Below, in pieces: positions 53,900 to 63,292 of a stretch of DNA of 64,000 nucleotides. The DNA is from Planktothricoides raciborskii GIHE-MW2. GTDB lineage: Bacteria > Cyanobacteriota > Cyanobacteriia > Cyanobacteriales > Laspinemataceae. Location: assembly GCF_040564635.1 (NCBI RefSeq), contig NZ_CP159837.1, positions 515,001-579,000 of the forward strand, in the 5' to 3' direction. The first letter of the stretch is position 1. The number at the start of each line of letters is the position of its first letter. The position numbers and the translations under genes were made by a program. The notes beneath the pieces were generated by a model. The model was given only the letters and a program-made list of their open reading frames with translations. It searched no databases and was not told the DNA's origin.

Positions 53900-54586
53900 T
53901 TAACTTTCAACATTTAACTTATATTCAATTCTGACCTGTTCCACCTGATGATGTTCGCTTTCAATGAATGTATGACGGCTAATTTCTGATAAGCCAAATT
54001 TCTGAAACTGGGCTAATTCTGTTTCTGATAATGGCCAAGGCGGGCCATCGGGTTGGGCATCAAAGTCACGAATTCTAGTAATCACTAATAAAGTGCCACC
54101 AGGAGCGACTAAAGGCGTGATCGCATTAATAACTTTTTCGCGAATATTCAAGGGCAATGCTTGGATATTGCGACATTCAAATACGAAATCAAATTTCCCC
54201 TGCCAATCGGGATTTAAAGCCAATAAATCCGCTACCACATAGTTAACTGGGGAATTAGGAAATCGTTCCTTTGCCCAGGCGATCGCTGTGGGGGAAATAT
54301 CAAAAGCCGTCACCTGAAACCCCAGGTCTGCCAAAGTTTCTGCATCATCTCCTAAGCCACAACCAATCACTAATGCCGACTTTCCTTGACCCTGAATAAT
54401 TTGGTCATTCAGCCAATCTTGTAAATAAGGATGAGCGGTTAACTTAGCCCAAGGAACTTGACTGGCATCCTTATTTGCTTGGGAATATAACACATCAAAC
54501 CAAGCGGAATGCTCGGATTTCTGTAACGCTTCAGTGGCGAGTAACTTAACTTTTTGTTGCAGGGTTTTTGGTTGTTCTTCAAACAT
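53900..54586 (-). CDS. Class I SAM-dependent methyltransferase
   Basis: The protein has 229 residues from ATG 54584-54586 (MFEEQPKTLQQ). Motif I is ALVIGCGLGDDAETLADLG, motif II acid TAFDISPTAI, then YVVADLLAL and FDFVFECRNIQAL. The general shape, with WPLSETELAQF before the C-terminus, is that of thiopurine-methyltransferase-like proteins. An upstream in-frame start at 54661 would add a sequence derived from an interspersed CACAAAGAG repeat and is unlikely. It follows purH on the same strand with a gap of about 100 bases. Confidence 0.85.
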   Translation of the reverse strand: MFEEQPKTLQQKVKLLATEALQKSEHSAWFDVLYSQANKDASQVPWAKLTAHPYLQDWLNDQIIQGQGKSALVIGCGLGDDAETLADLGFQVTAFDISPTAIAWAKERFPNSPVNYVVADLLALNPDWQGKFDFVFECRNIQALPLNIREKVINAITPLVAPGGTLLVITRIRDFDAQPDGPPWPLSETELAQFQKFGLSEISRHTFIESEHHQVEQVRIEYKLNVES

Positions 54587-54687
54587 ATTTTTACTCAAAA
54601 AATATCTGTGTCCTCTGTGTCTGAAGTGGGGAAAATGAACCACCTCAGACACAAAGAGCACAGAAGACTAACAGGAGGATAGCTGAT

Positions 54688-56253
54688 TTAATGTAAGAAG
54701 TGACGCATTCCGGTAAAGACCATGACGATGCCCAATTCATCAGCAGCATCAATAGAGTCTTGGTCGCGGAGACTGCCACCGGGTTGGACGATCGCCTCAA
54801 TTCCCGCAGCCACTGCGGTCCGTACCGAATCATCAAAGGGGAAAAAGGCATCACTAGAGAGCACCGCACCTTTGGCTTTTTCTCCCGCTTGTTCCAGGGC
54901 AATTTTCGCCGCCCCGACCCGGTTCATTTGACCGGCGCCCACTCCCAAGGTAGTGCGATCGCGAGTCACGACAATAGCATTAGATTTAACGTGCTTCACC
55001 ACCTTCCAAGCAAACAGCAACTCTTGCAACTGATCCTCGGTAGGTTGCTTTTTCGTCACCACTTGCCACTCGCTGGGATTTTCCACCGCATCATCGGTAT
55101 TTTGCACCAGAAAACCACCCGCGATCGCCTTAATCACTTGCTTTGGACCACTGATTAAATCCGGCAAAGTCAGCACTCGTAACTTAGATTTCTTCTGGAG
55201 CAATTCTTCCGCTTCCGGCTCACAACTTGGGGCAACAATACATTCTAAAAATAGCTTTTTCATCTCCGTTGCCGTCGCTGCATCCAGAGGCCGGTTCACC
55301 GCCACAATGCCACCAAAAGCGGAAATCGGATCCGCAGCTAAAGCTTTTTCGTAAGCTTCAACCAAGGTATTACCAAACGCCACGCCGCAGGGATTAGTAT
55401 GCTTCAAAATGGCCGCAGCCGGAGGATATTCCGGATCGATAAACTCACAAATAATCCGTCGGGCGGCTTCCAAATCCACCAAATTGTTATAACTAAGTTC
55501 TTTCCCTTGCAGTTGTTTTGCTGCTGCCCATCCCGTAGGCGTTAATCCGACTTGATACCATGCCGCCGTTTGATGGGGGTTTTCCCCATAACGCAATGCC
55601 TGTTTTTGTTGACCGGCCATGCCAAACCGAGGGGGCAGAGGGTTATCTTCCAAAGAAGCAACCAATGGTTGATTAACCAGGTAAGTTGCGATCGCCTGGT
55701 CATAAGTTGCCGTATGCCAGAACGCTTTTTGGGCACAGACTTGGCGGAAAGCTAGAGAGACTTCTCCCTGATTTTTCCGCATTTCCTGTAAATACCCCTC
55801 ATATTGGTCTGGTTCGCAAAGTACCGTCAAATGAGCGTGATTTTTGGCCGCAGCCCGCAACAGGGTTGGCCCCCCAATATCAATATTTTCAATGGCATCG
55901 GCATAAGATACATCCGGTTTGGCGATCGTTTGCTCAAACGGATAAAGATTTACCACCACCAAATCAATCGGGCGAATATCGTTATTCTGTAAATCGGCGA
56001 TATCTTCTGGCAAATCGCGTCTCGCCAAAATTCCCCCGTGAATCCGGGGATGCAACGTTTTCACCCGACCCCCCAAAATTTCTGGAGACCCGGTATAGTC
56101 TGCCACTTTGGTCACGGGTAAACCGGCATCTTTTAAGGCTTTTGCGGTTCCGCCACTGCTGATCAAGTCAAATTCAAAGTCTTGAACTAATTGACGGGCA
56201 AACTCGATTAAGCCAGTTTTATCTGATGTACTCAGCAGTGCTAGACGCGCCAT
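54688..56253 (-). CDS. purH: Bifunctional AICAR transformylase/IMP cyclohydrolase
   Basis: PurH carries out the last two steps of IMP synthesis. The N-terminal MGS-like cyclohydrolase domain begins LALLSTSDKTGLIEFARQLV and has KTLHPRIHGGILARRD. The C-terminal transformylase has LRYGENPHQTAAWY, LKHTNPCGVAFG and GAGQMNRVGAAKIALEQAG, and ends IVMVFTGMRHFLH, the expected terminus. 521 residues matches the family. It is preceded by era about 230 bases upstream on the same strand, with a repeat-rich gap. Confidence 0.97.
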   Translation of the reverse strand: MARLALLSTSDKTGLIEFARQLVQDFEFDLISSGGTAKALKDAGLPVTKVADYTGSPEILGGRVKTLHPRIHGGILARRDLPEDIADLQNNDIRPIDLVVVNLYPFEQTIAKPDVSYADAIENIDIGGPTLLRAAAKNHAHLTVLCEPDQYEGYLQEMRKNQGEVSLAFRQVCAQKAFWHTATYDQAIATYLVNQPLVASLEDNPLPPRFGMAGQQKQALRYGENPHQTAAWYQVGLTPTGWAAAKQLQGKELSYNNLVDLEAARRIICEFIDPEYPPAAAILKHTNPCGVAFGNTLVEAYEKALAADPISAFGGIVAVNRPLDAATATEMKKLFLECIVAPSCEPEAEELLQKKSKLRVLTLPDLISGPKQVIKAIAGGFLVQNTDDAVENPSEWQVVTKKQPTEDQLQELLFAWKVVKHVKSNAIVVTRDRTTLGVGAGQMNRVGAAKIALEQAGEKAKGAVLSSDAFFPFDDSVRTAVAAGIEAIVQPGGSLRDQDSIDAADELGIVMVFTGMRHFLH

Positions 56254-56369
56254 GACTTATCCTCGTAAAAATCTATCGGCTAGTTTACGTTACTTAGAAT
56301 AAAACGAACTCTGATATTGTCTCGGAAATGTAAGATTTGCTTTGGTTTTTATGCTTTGGTTTTTATCTT

Positions 56370-56478
56370 TACTGTTATTGGTTATTGGTTACTCGTTATG
56401 GGATTGCCATCCTTCAAATAACTAATAACCAATAACTAACAACCAACACCCAACAACTAATAACCAATAACCAATAAC
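56370..56478. repeat. GTTATTGG inverted-repeat cluster between era and purH
   Basis: GTTATTGGTTATTGGTTAC on the left and AATAACCAATAACTAAC plus AATAACCAATAACCAATAAC on the right form a long imperfect hairpin of 7-8 bp words. It belongs to the same word family as 51669-51681 and 52486-52690 and the mirror-image words near 22380-22460. Confidence 0.65.
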
Positions 56479-56485
56479 ATTTTAA

Positions 56486-57430
56486 CTAATCCCGCTCAAT
56501 TCGATAACCAAAATCTGTCAAAAAATGCCGAGATTGTCGCCACTTTGGTTGGACTTTGACAAACATCTCCAGATAAACTTTGCCATTAATTAATTTTTGC
56601 ATTTGTTCCCGGGCAGCGATGCCCACTTCTTTGAGCATAGCTCCTTTTCTGCCAATCAGAATTCCTTTTTGGGAATCTCGCTCTACATAAATGGTGGCTA
56701 AAACACGAGTAATTTCGGGAGATTCTTCCACTTGGTCAATTCCCACCGCCACCGAATGAGGAATCTCTTCACGAGTGAGATGCAAAATTTGCTCGCGAAT
56801 TAATTCACCCATAATAAATCGTTCCGGCTGATCTGTCACCAAATCAGGGGGGTAATAATAGGGACCATTGGGCAGCTTTTCTTTAAGCAAGGATAATAAA
56901 TCATCAAGACCATTACCAGTCACCGCCGAAAACTTCACCATTGCCCATTTATTCAACTTAGCCATTTCTTGATAAGTCCGATCTAACAGGGCAATTTTCT
57001 GAGGGTCTTCTGGTTGCTGGTCTTGTTTATTTAATCCGAGGATGACTGGAGTTTTGGTTTGACTGAGAAACTCCGCAATAAAGCGATCGCCTCCTCCACA
57101 TTCCACGGAAGAATCCACCACAAACAGCACAATATCCACCGACTTAATGGCATTTTGGGCATTTTTTACCAAAACTTTCCCCAACTCATGATGCGGCTTA
57201 TGAATTCCCGGCGTATCCACAAAAATTATTTGGAATTCTGGGGTGGTTAAAATCCCCCGCAAACGGTTGCGGGTCGTCTGGGCGATCGGAGAAGTAATCG
57301 CAATTTTTTGCCCCACAAGATAGTTCATAATCGTTGACTTGCCCACATTAGGTCTGCCAATGATCGCGATAAAACCAGACTTAAAATCAACGGGAGCCGT
57401 AGGGATTAGGTTCATCTCATCAGAATACAT
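56486..57430 (-). CDS. era: GTPase Era
   Basis: This small-subunit ribosome assembly GTPase has 314 residues: G1 GRPNVGKST, switch I TTRNRLRGI, G3 FVDTPGIHKPHH, G4 LNKQD, G5-type KFSAVTGNGLDDLL. The C-terminal KH RNA-binding domain reads GILIGRKGAMLKEVG. The extra 14 residues at the start (MYSDEMNLIPTAPV) are typical of cyanobacteria. Residues needed for GTP binding are intact. Upstream lies a long gene-free region. Confidence 0.95.
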   Translation of the reverse strand: MYSDEMNLIPTAPVDFKSGFIAIIGRPNVGKSTIMNYLVGQKIAITSPIAQTTRNRLRGILTTPEFQIIFVDTPGIHKPHHELGKVLVKNAQNAIKSVDIVLFVVDSSVECGGGDRFIAEFLSQTKTPVILGLNKQDQQPEDPQKIALLDRTYQEMAKLNKWAMVKFSAVTGNGLDDLLSLLKEKLPNGPYYYPPDLVTDQPERFIMGELIREQILHLTREEIPHSVAVGIDQVEESPEITRVLATIYVERDSQKGILIGRKGAMLKEVGIAAREQMQKLINGKVYLEMFVKVQPKWRQSRHFLTDFGYRIERD

Positions 57431-58063
57431 ATCACATATCTTTCCATTTTATTTTTATTTTAAGATAATATACTTATTTATCAAAAAAAATTTCCCACGG
57501 ACAATCGCCACCCTACAGTAATTCTTGATTTCTGCAAGACTATCGAGGCTATCTCGTTTTTCACTGTTTTCTATGATATCAGAAATTTATGAGATTTTAT
57601 TCAAAAAAAACCTCCGTAAAAATACGGAAGTTTTAGCCCTAAAAATGGTTAATTATTCCTAAATATTCGGTATAATTACTTATTTTTCATTATACGAAAC
57701 CAGGTTACTTGATGCAATTTTAAGTACGCCTAGCGGAGAACAGCGGGGTTCTAAATCCTGTTCGGTATCTGGAGTCCCTCTCCCCTATCAGCTTGAACAT
57801 CAAGTCCGCTAATTCCCTGCCGATCCACAAATCGATTAGCTCCCAAATCCGGTTAACGAATCCCGGATAACGGGCTGGATAAATTTGTGATTTGTGTTCC
57901 TGTCATCTATTTCTGAACCGCCCATTACTACGGCCCATCGCTACCGCCCATCACTAATATTTAATCACCAATAATCAATAAACAATAACTGATAAGTAAT
58001 AATTAACAAGCCATAGGTTGATTTTTCTGTCAATAATCCAGGAAAATCATCGGCAAAATCCGC
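57431..58063. other. Gene-free stretch upstream of era
   Basis: These 633 bases contain a hairpin at 57607-57634 (ACCTCCGTA/TACGGAAGT) next to an A-run, which on the minus strand ends in T's and could stop transcription from the DnaJ-like gene. A CCCATYRCTAC-type triple repeat lies near 57920-57955. No ORF is credible; the A/T-rich 57431-57480 likely contains the era promoter. Confidence 0.5.
57607..57634 (-). terminator. Hairpin with T-run on the minus strand
   Basis: AAAACTTCCGTA and TACGGAGGTTTT pair with one wobble around an ATTTT-type loop, followed by a run of T on the minus strand. It lies about 430 bases after the J-domain gene stop, so it could end its transcript. Confidence 0.5.
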
Positions 58064-59398
58064 TTAGGCAATCAACATCAATGGCAGCAAACCGAGAAAT
58101 AATAGAATCGGTGTAGTAAAAACGGATTTGCTGCTAGACATAAGAGAAATTTCATGGCAGCCAGTATAAAGGGTGAGGATTGTATAGTTGGTGGCAAAGA
58201 TTCCCAGAATGGCGATCGCCATCCCATTTTGGATTAACCCCCCCCATAACACCCATAAACCCAAGGGCAATAAACTGGCAGTGGAGATAAATAAATCCCC
58301 AGAAAAACTGCCATTCCCTTGAAAAATTATCCGCATTAAACCACTAGCCCCGGTTAAACTCAAAACCGGGAAGAAGCCGATAATGATTAAAGTCGATATC
58401 GGTAAATTGGTGAACGGGAAAATCTTCTGCCAAACCGTAGCCATGCCCAATACCATGCCCAATACAAAGCATAGATTAAAGATGAGAGCAAAGCCAATCC
58501 CCACGGCGATCGCTTGTCGATTTCCCAACTTAATAAACGCCGGAAATAACCCCTCAATGGGATTGAAAGCAAAAGCCCGCCAAGTTTTGAGGATTTGCAA
58601 AAGTAACCTGAATGGGGGTGGGGTTTTGTCAATGATGGTTAAAGTTTTTTGCAGATTTTCTAAGGCATTTAAGGTCTGCCGATAGTGAAAGCGATCGCCT
58701 TGGGTCAAAAATTCTTTAGCCGCTTGCTTCAAGTTTACTTTTGCCGCTTTCTTTTCGGCAATTTCCTGGTAAACTAAGCCCCGATGATAATAAGCTGCTG
58801 CATAATGAGGATTCATCGCGATCGCTTGGTTTAAATCTTCCAACGCTCCGGTAATATTCGCCAATTTAAACCGAGTTAATCCGCGATAATAATAAATTTC
58901 GGGTATTTGATCATTGCGGTGTAACGCTTCCGTATAATCAGCGAATGCCTCACGGTGATTGCTCAGTTGGGATTGGGCAAACCCGCGTTGATAATAAGCC
59001 TCGACTAATTCTGGATTTAATTTTAAGGCTTCCGTATAATCCGCGATCGCCTCTTGATAATTTAATTTCTGGCTTTTTTTTAAGCCTTGTTGATAAAAAT
59101 TTACAGCTTGCTTATCTTTTAAATTAACTTCAACGTCTGGTTCAGAGACTTTGCTGGTAAACTCTACTTCGTTTAAGGATGCTTGGGCTAACTCTTGGTC
59201 ATACTTTTCCCGCTCCAAGGGATTCCTCAAAATATCATAAATTCGGGTAATTTCCTTAAAAAAATCTCCGGTTTCGTCAGAGGGATTTACATCAGGATGA
59301 TATTGGACAGCCAGCCGCCGATAAGCTTTTTTAATTTCTTCGAGAGTGGCAGTCTTGCTAACTCCCAAAATTTGATAATAATTTTGTTTTTTAAACAT
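58064..59398 (-). CDS. J-domain protein with TPR repeats and C-terminal membrane segments
   Basis: The protein has 444 residues. The N-terminal J domain (residues 5-70) has YYQILGVSKTATLEEIKKAY and the HPD motif at 34-36, so it can stimulate Hsp70. It is followed by a short linker and three to four TPR units (residues 100-230; NYQEAIADYTEALKLNPELV, AYYQRGFAQSQLSNHREAFA, AYYHRGLVYQEIAEKKAA). From about 290 there are five hydrophobic segments. It is probably a membrane-anchored co-chaperone, specific to cyanobacteria in this architecture. It stands alone on the minus strand. Confidence 0.9.
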   Translation of the reverse strand: MFKKQNYYQILGVSKTATLEEIKKAYRRLAVQYHPDVNPSDETGDFFKEITRIYDILRNPLEREKYDQELAQASLNEVEFTSKVSEPDVEVNLKDKQAVNFYQQGLKKSQKLNYQEAIADYTEALKLNPELVEAYYQRGFAQSQLSNHREAFADYTEALHRNDQIPEIYYYRGLTRFKLANITGALEDLNQAIAMNPHYAAAYYHRGLVYQEIAEKKAAKVNLKQAAKEFLTQGDRFHYRQTLNALENLQKTLTIIDKTPPPFRLLLQILKTWRAFAFNPIEGLFPAFIKLGNRQAIAVGIGFALIFNLCFVLGMVLGMATVWQKIFPFTNLPISTLIIIGFFPVLSLTGASGLMRIIFQGNGSFSGDLFISTASLLPLGLWVLWGGLIQNGMAIAILGIFATNYTILTLYTGCHEISLMSSSKSVFTTPILLFLGLLPLMLIA

Positions 59399-59548
59399 AT
59401 CATATGAGGTTCCGTGATTTCGATCAACAATGAAAAATAGAGATTCAGTGATCCGTTTTTAAGTAATTAAAAACCGGATTTTAACCCTAATTATTTTAAA
59501 AAAACTTGCTTTTTTTGGGTAAAAAAACCGGTTTTTCAACTCTACTAT

Positions 59549-59640
59549 TGTGGGCGAATATTGTGGGCGACTATTGCGGGCGAATATTGCGGGCGAATAT
59601 TGTGGGCGACTATTGCGGGCGACTATTGCGGGCGATCGCT
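59549..59640. repeat. 13-bp tandem repeat ending in a HIP1 site
   Basis: Seven units of TTGYGGGCGAMTA run from 59549 to 59640, the last turning into GCGATCGC. The variants alternate between TTGTGGGCGAATA and TTGCGGGCGACTA. They lie directly beyond the alkaline phosphatase stop (59642) on the minus strand. Confidence 0.92.
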
Positions 59641-59641
59641 T

Positions 59642-60799
59642 CTAATCCCCAGTAACATATTGCTGACCCAGCAATAGATAAAAGACATCTGTATTCTCCA
59701 TAGTGCCAGAAACTTGATCGCTATTAGGACCCCAACCATAAATCCCCACATTCGCTCCTGTGTGATCGTGACTAGACCAAGAAACCTGGGGAAATTGACC
59801 TTGACCATTATTTTTTAACACTTTTAACCCGCCAGTTTCGTGGTCAGCGGTGACAATAATCAGCGTATCCGGGTTATTTTCTGCCCATTTGAACACTTCC
59901 GCCACCGTCTCGGCGAACTGCAAAGTTTCCATCACATTTCGTTGCAGGTGATTCTCATGCCCCGCATGATCGATCCGTCCCCCTTCGATCATCAGAAATA
60001 AACCATCCGGGTCATTATCCAAAATATTCAAGGCGGTTTTGGCCATCTCTCGCAAATGGGGTAAATCACCAACTCCGTCAGACTCATAAGGCAAATGACC
60101 TTGGCCAAATTGTCCAGAAACCCGCGTCACCGTTTCCGTGTCTAAAGCCTGCATCTGTTGCCGGTTTATCACCACCGTATAACCCGCAGACTTGGCGGCT
60201 TTCGGGGACATCCCCGCACCCCCGCCGCCAAAGAGTACCTCTGGACGGGTGGTATTGAGATATTGTTGGGCGATTTCCGCTTGTTGACTGCGACCTTGTT
60301 GATGAGCAGCAAAAGCCGCTGGAGTGGCATGAGTCATTTCCGTAGTCGTGACTAACCCAGCGCTTTTCCCCGCTGCTTGGTATTTTTCTAGCACTGTTTT
60401 CAGGGGTTGACCATCCCCAGGAATGGCCATGCTAATCACCCCATTGTTCACTTTTACCCCAGTAGCGATCGCTGTACCGCCCGCTGCCGAATCGGTAATT
60501 GAGTTATTTGCCGAGTAAGTCGTCACTTCTCCTTGATGGGGAAATTGCTCAAACGAAAGCTTCCCTGGGGTGCCATGAGCGTACATTCCCGCTGCTTTCA
60601 CTTGTTCTGGCCCCATGCCATCACCGATCAACAGAATCACGTTTTTTGGTGCCTGCTTGCCTTCATGGGTTGTCCATACTCTGCTCTGTGCTATGGTTGA
60701 GCCAGTGGAAGAGGCTGCAACACAAGATGCACAAGCTACGCAGAAGGACGTAAAAAGGGCAACCCGATAACGTCGATCTCTTTGTAAGGATTTCATCAT
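59642..60799 (-). CDS. PhoA-type alkaline phosphatase, exported
   Basis: The 385-residue alkaline phosphatase has an N-terminal signal peptide (residues 10-38; RVALFTSFCVACASCVAAS). Metal ligand Asp60 is in LLIGDGMGPEQ and the phosphorylated Ser104 in TDSAAGGTA. TTTEMTHATPAAF, LFLMIEGGRIDHAGHEN and TADHETGGL (metal-binding His/Asp) follow, with WSSHDHTG near the end. It would release phosphate from organic esters in the periplasm or outside. No Pho box was identified by eye in the 118-base gap shared with the divergent PPC gene. Confidence 0.93.
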   Translation of the reverse strand: MMKSLQRDRRYRVALFTSFCVACASCVAASSTGSTIAQSRVWTTHEGKQAPKNVILLIGDGMGPEQVKAAGMYAHGTPGKLSFEQFPHQGEVTTYSANNSITDSAAGGTAIATGVKVNNGVISMAIPGDGQPLKTVLEKYQAAGKSAGLVTTTEMTHATPAAFAAHQQGRSQQAEIAQQYLNTTRPEVLFGGGGAGMSPKAAKSAGYTVVINRQQMQALDTETVTRVSGQFGQGHLPYESDGVGDLPHLREMAKTALNILDNDPDGLFLMIEGGRIDHAGHENHLQRNVMETLQFAETVAEVFKWAENNPDTLIIVTADHETGGLKVLKNNGQGQFPQVSWSSHDHTGANVGIYGWGPNSDQVSGTMENTDVFYLLLGQQYVTGD

Positions 60800-60917
60800 T
60801 ATTTATTATGATAGGTTATATATGTTCTAGCAAATTTTGGAGACTAAAATCATCTTCTATCATAAACTTTTGTAGAATAGCGTTTAATATTTTCTTAGGG
60901 TTGTTGGATTACGTCGT

Positions 60918-61322
60918 ATGAAAGTGTTTGCTTTGCGGTTAAAACCGAATGAAGATTTAAAAAAAAGTTTAACCGATTTTGTGAACAAAACTCATCTGAA
61001 ATCCGGTTTTATTTTGACAGCAGTGGGAAGTTTTCAGCAGGTGACAATTCGGTTTGCCGGTCATCCTTATGGTCAAGCTTTTAAAAGTCTATTTGAGATT
61101 ATATCTTTGGTGGGAACTTTGTCACCCAATGGGCTGCATCTTCATCTAGCTGTTGCTGATGCCAGTGGGAAAATTATTGGCGGTCATCTGATGAATGGTT
61201 GCATTATTTACACCACTGCTGAAATTATCATTGGCAGCAGTGAAGACTTGAAATTTATCAGAAGTTTCGATCAAGAAACAGGCTACAATGAATTAGAAGT
61301 AATTGATAGAAATGGCTTGTAA
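60918..61322 (+). CDS. PPC/DUF296 domain protein
   Basis: This 134-residue single-domain protein has the PPC (DUF296) fold: MKVFALRLKPNEDLKKSLTD, GFILTAVGSFQQVTIRFAG, FEIISLVGTLSPNGLHLHLA, VADASGKIIGGHLMNGCIIY and TTAEIIIGS. In plants the domain is part of AT-hook proteins; in bacteria it stands alone and forms trimers. The DNA-binding role is not certain. It diverges from the alkaline phosphatase and is followed by a GC-rich hairpin at 61367-61391. Confidence 0.9.
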   Translation: MKVFALRLKPNEDLKKSLTDFVNKTHLKSGFILTAVGSFQQVTIRFAGHPYGQAFKSLFEIISLVGTLSPNGLHLHLAVADASGKIIGGHLMNGCIIYTTAEIIIGSSEDLKFIRSFDQETGYNELEVIDRNGL

Positions 61323-61366
61323 TCTCAATTTTTATACTGTTGACACCGTTTCTCATTAAAACTGCC

Positions 61367-61391
61367 TAGGGGCGCAAGCATTGCGCCCCTA
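61367..61391 (+). terminator. Hairpin downstream of the PPC gene
   Basis: TAGGGGCGCAA (61367-61377) and TTGCGCCCCTA (61381-61391) form a perfect 11-bp stem with a 3-base loop, about 45 bases after the stop. T's are sparse, so it may equally be an interspersed palindrome of the TAGGGGCG type. Confidence 0.5.
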
Positions 61392-61617
61392 ATAAATATA
61401 GCGGGTTTTATTGGATGAAATACTTTTTCTGGATTCCCGCCTGCGCGGGAATGATAGTTTTTTTTACTTCATAACTCTGAAAATTGCTATAATTGTATTA
61501 ACTTTAATTGGAATAAATATAATTTTACCAATAATTTTAAAAATTGGTATAACGTAAAAAGGAGTTCAATATTTCAAGATTTAATTATTTTATGACTTCA
61601 GAAACAATCCCAAATAA

Positions 61618-62040
61618 CTATTTACAAATCCATTTCCACAGGGGATGAGATTCCCCTTGTTGCCGAATGCGTAAAACCTGTTTTTCCAGACGATTTCTTT
61701 CAGCGGGAGGCATACCAAACAGGATATTGCGACTTTGCCAAACTAATACCGATGTGGTCATGCCAATGCACAAAAATAATCCCATCGTCGGTAAAGGAGA
61801 ATAGTACAAACTGAGGGTATAGCGTAAACTTGCCCAGGTAAATTTTGCCAACATTAGCCCAATATCCGATCGCAAAGCCCATAAACTAGGCAGCCCCACA
61901 AACAACCAAATCACGCTCACTAAAGCCCAACGTCCATAAACTGTCAGACGATGCAACTTTTCTACCTGGGTGGCAAAGGTTGAGTCTTGGGCGGCTTGTA
62001 GATTGGTTGTTTCTAATTCATTTGGATCGGCGGGTGGCAT
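61618..62040 (-). CDS. Small multi-pass membrane protein, hypothetical
   Basis: The protein has 140 residues from ATG 62038-62040 (MPPADPNELETTN). Hydrophobic segments are WALVSVIWLFVGLPSLWAL, a middle amphipathic stretch LMLAKFTWASLRYTLSLYY and PTMGLFLCIGMTTSVLVW. The C-terminus (PPAERNRLEKQVLRIRQQGE, SHPLWKWICK) is cytosolic and basic. An ORF extension to 62160 runs through a GC-rich repeat (RRATASE) and is unlikely to be translated. The protein lies downstream of secD-secF on the same strand and may be co-transcribed, though nothing else links it to protein export. Confidence 0.7.
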   Translation of the reverse strand: MPPADPNELETTNLQAAQDSTFATQVEKLHRLTVYGRWALVSVIWLFVGLPSLWALRSDIGLMLAKFTWASLRYTLSLYYSPLPTMGLFLCIGMTTSVLVWQSRNILFGMPPAERNRLEKQVLRIRQQGESHPLWKWICK

Positions 62041-62248
62041 GAGCTTTTTTTGAGAACAAAAGAAGTAGGGGCGGTGGGTTACGGCCTGAGAATACGATTC
62101 ACTCGCAGTAGCGCGGCGCGATCCGCTTGCGGAGGGTGAGGGAATCGCCACCTTGAGCATCTCTAGGCACCTGGGTTCTGGATTCCCCTTTCTCTCGCTA
62201 GGAAGAAAGGGGAGTCAATTCCTCCGAAAATATCGAGTTTTTTTAGAC

Positions 62249-63292
62249 TTAAAAATCAGACTCATTGGAGTCAAGGGACGAGTCGGAGGTTGATAAGCCT
62301 TCGGCAGATGCGGTCATGGGTTGATGCGAACGCGCATCCGCGCCGCTTCGCGAACGCGCATCCGCGCCGCTTCGCGAACGCGTCTCGCGCCACCAAGCCA
62401 GCATGGTACTGGCAACAAAAATACTAGAATAAGCACCAGCAATAAACCCAATAATCAGTGCCAGGGCAAAATATTTCAGGGTTTCACCCCCAAACCAGAA
62501 AATCGCCAACAATGGCAAAGTTGTGGTTAAGCTAGTGTTAATCGATCGCGTCAAAGTTTGATTCACCGCATCGTTGACACTTTTATTGATATCTTGCTGC
62601 GGTTTTTCTTTTAAAATTTCCCGGATGCGATCGTAAATCACCACCGTATCATTCACCGAAAAACCGATAATCGTCAACAGCGCCACAATAAATAGACTAT
62701 CGACTTCGACACCAGCGACTAAGCCCAAAAGCGAGAACCCCCCGACCGTGACCAAAACATCATGGATCAGAGCAACGATCGCAAAAAAGGCATAATCGAA
62801 CTGAAAGCGAATACTTAGATAGACAATAATCCCAAACAAGGACAATAGGAGGGCCAAAATTCCAGAGGCAAACAGTTGTTTTCCAATGGTCGGGCCAACG
62901 GTATCAATCTGAGTTTTCTGGGGATCAAATTTTCCCAAAGCTTGGCTTAAGGCCGCTTCTAACTCGGTGCGTTGATCCACATTCAAATCAGATGTTCTAA
63001 TCGATATGGCGCGTTTTTGTTCGCCGAGAATTTGAATGCTGCTATTGGCTAATCCTTGAGCATCCATGACTTGTCGCACTGTGCCGAGTTCAATGGGGCG
63101 ATCGCAAGAACCCGGTTGACGACAGTCGAGTTCTAGCTGCAACCGCGTCCCACCGACAAAATCCAAACTAGGGCGCAAAGGGGCCCCAATTTGTTGCCAC
63201 GAAATCAGCATTGAAAGCAAACCAATAATGATGGCGGTTCCGGAAATGAACCACCACAAGGTTCGCCGTTTAATCACATTTAATTTCATCAC
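62249..63292 (-). CDS. secF: Protein translocase subunit SecF
   Basis: SecF, with SecD, uses proton motive force to complete Sec-dependent export. Six membrane segments are seen, with the N-terminal [11 protein letters not shown] block and [15 protein letters not shown] motif. The [20 protein letters not shown] block matches other SecF proteins. The start overlaps the secD stop by 4 bases (ATGA). The C-terminal 45 residues are atypical: after LAWWRETRS the repeat RSGADARS occurs twice, encoded by a 24-bp GC-rich tandem repeat at 62326-62382. This is a repeat insertion in the tail, in frame, and likely tolerated. Confidence 0.95.
   Translation of the reverse strand: MMKLNVIKRRTLWWFISGTAIIIGLLSMLISWQQIGAPLRPSLDFVGGTRLQLELDCRQPGSCDRPIELGTVRQVMDAQGLANSSIQILGEQKRAISIRTSDLNVDQRTELEAALSQALGKFDPQKTQIDTVGPTIGKQLFASGILALLLSLFGIIVYLSIRFQFDYAFFAIVALIHDVLVTVGGFSLLGLVAGVEVDSLFIVALLTIIGFSVNDTVVIYDRIREILKEKPQQDINKSVNDAVNQTLTRSINTSLTTTLPLLAIFWFGGETLKYFALALIIGFIAGAYSSIFVASTMLAWWRETRSRSGADARSRSGADARSHQPMTASAEGLSTSDSSLDSNESDF
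62326..62382. repeat. 24-bp GC-rich tandem repeat within the secF tail
   Basis: GCGAACGCGCATCCGCGCC-type units repeat 2.4 times at a 24-bp period. GC content is far above the gene. A related GC-rich word (GGCGCGATCCGCTTGCGGAGG) is near 62115 in front of the small membrane protein gene. Confidence 0.9.

Noticed and set aside
57700-57900. Possible tRNA or small RNA near AGTCCCTCTCCCC and GGTTCTAAATCC-like words
   Set aside because: No acceptor stem, anticodon arm and T arm could be put together at the right spacing.
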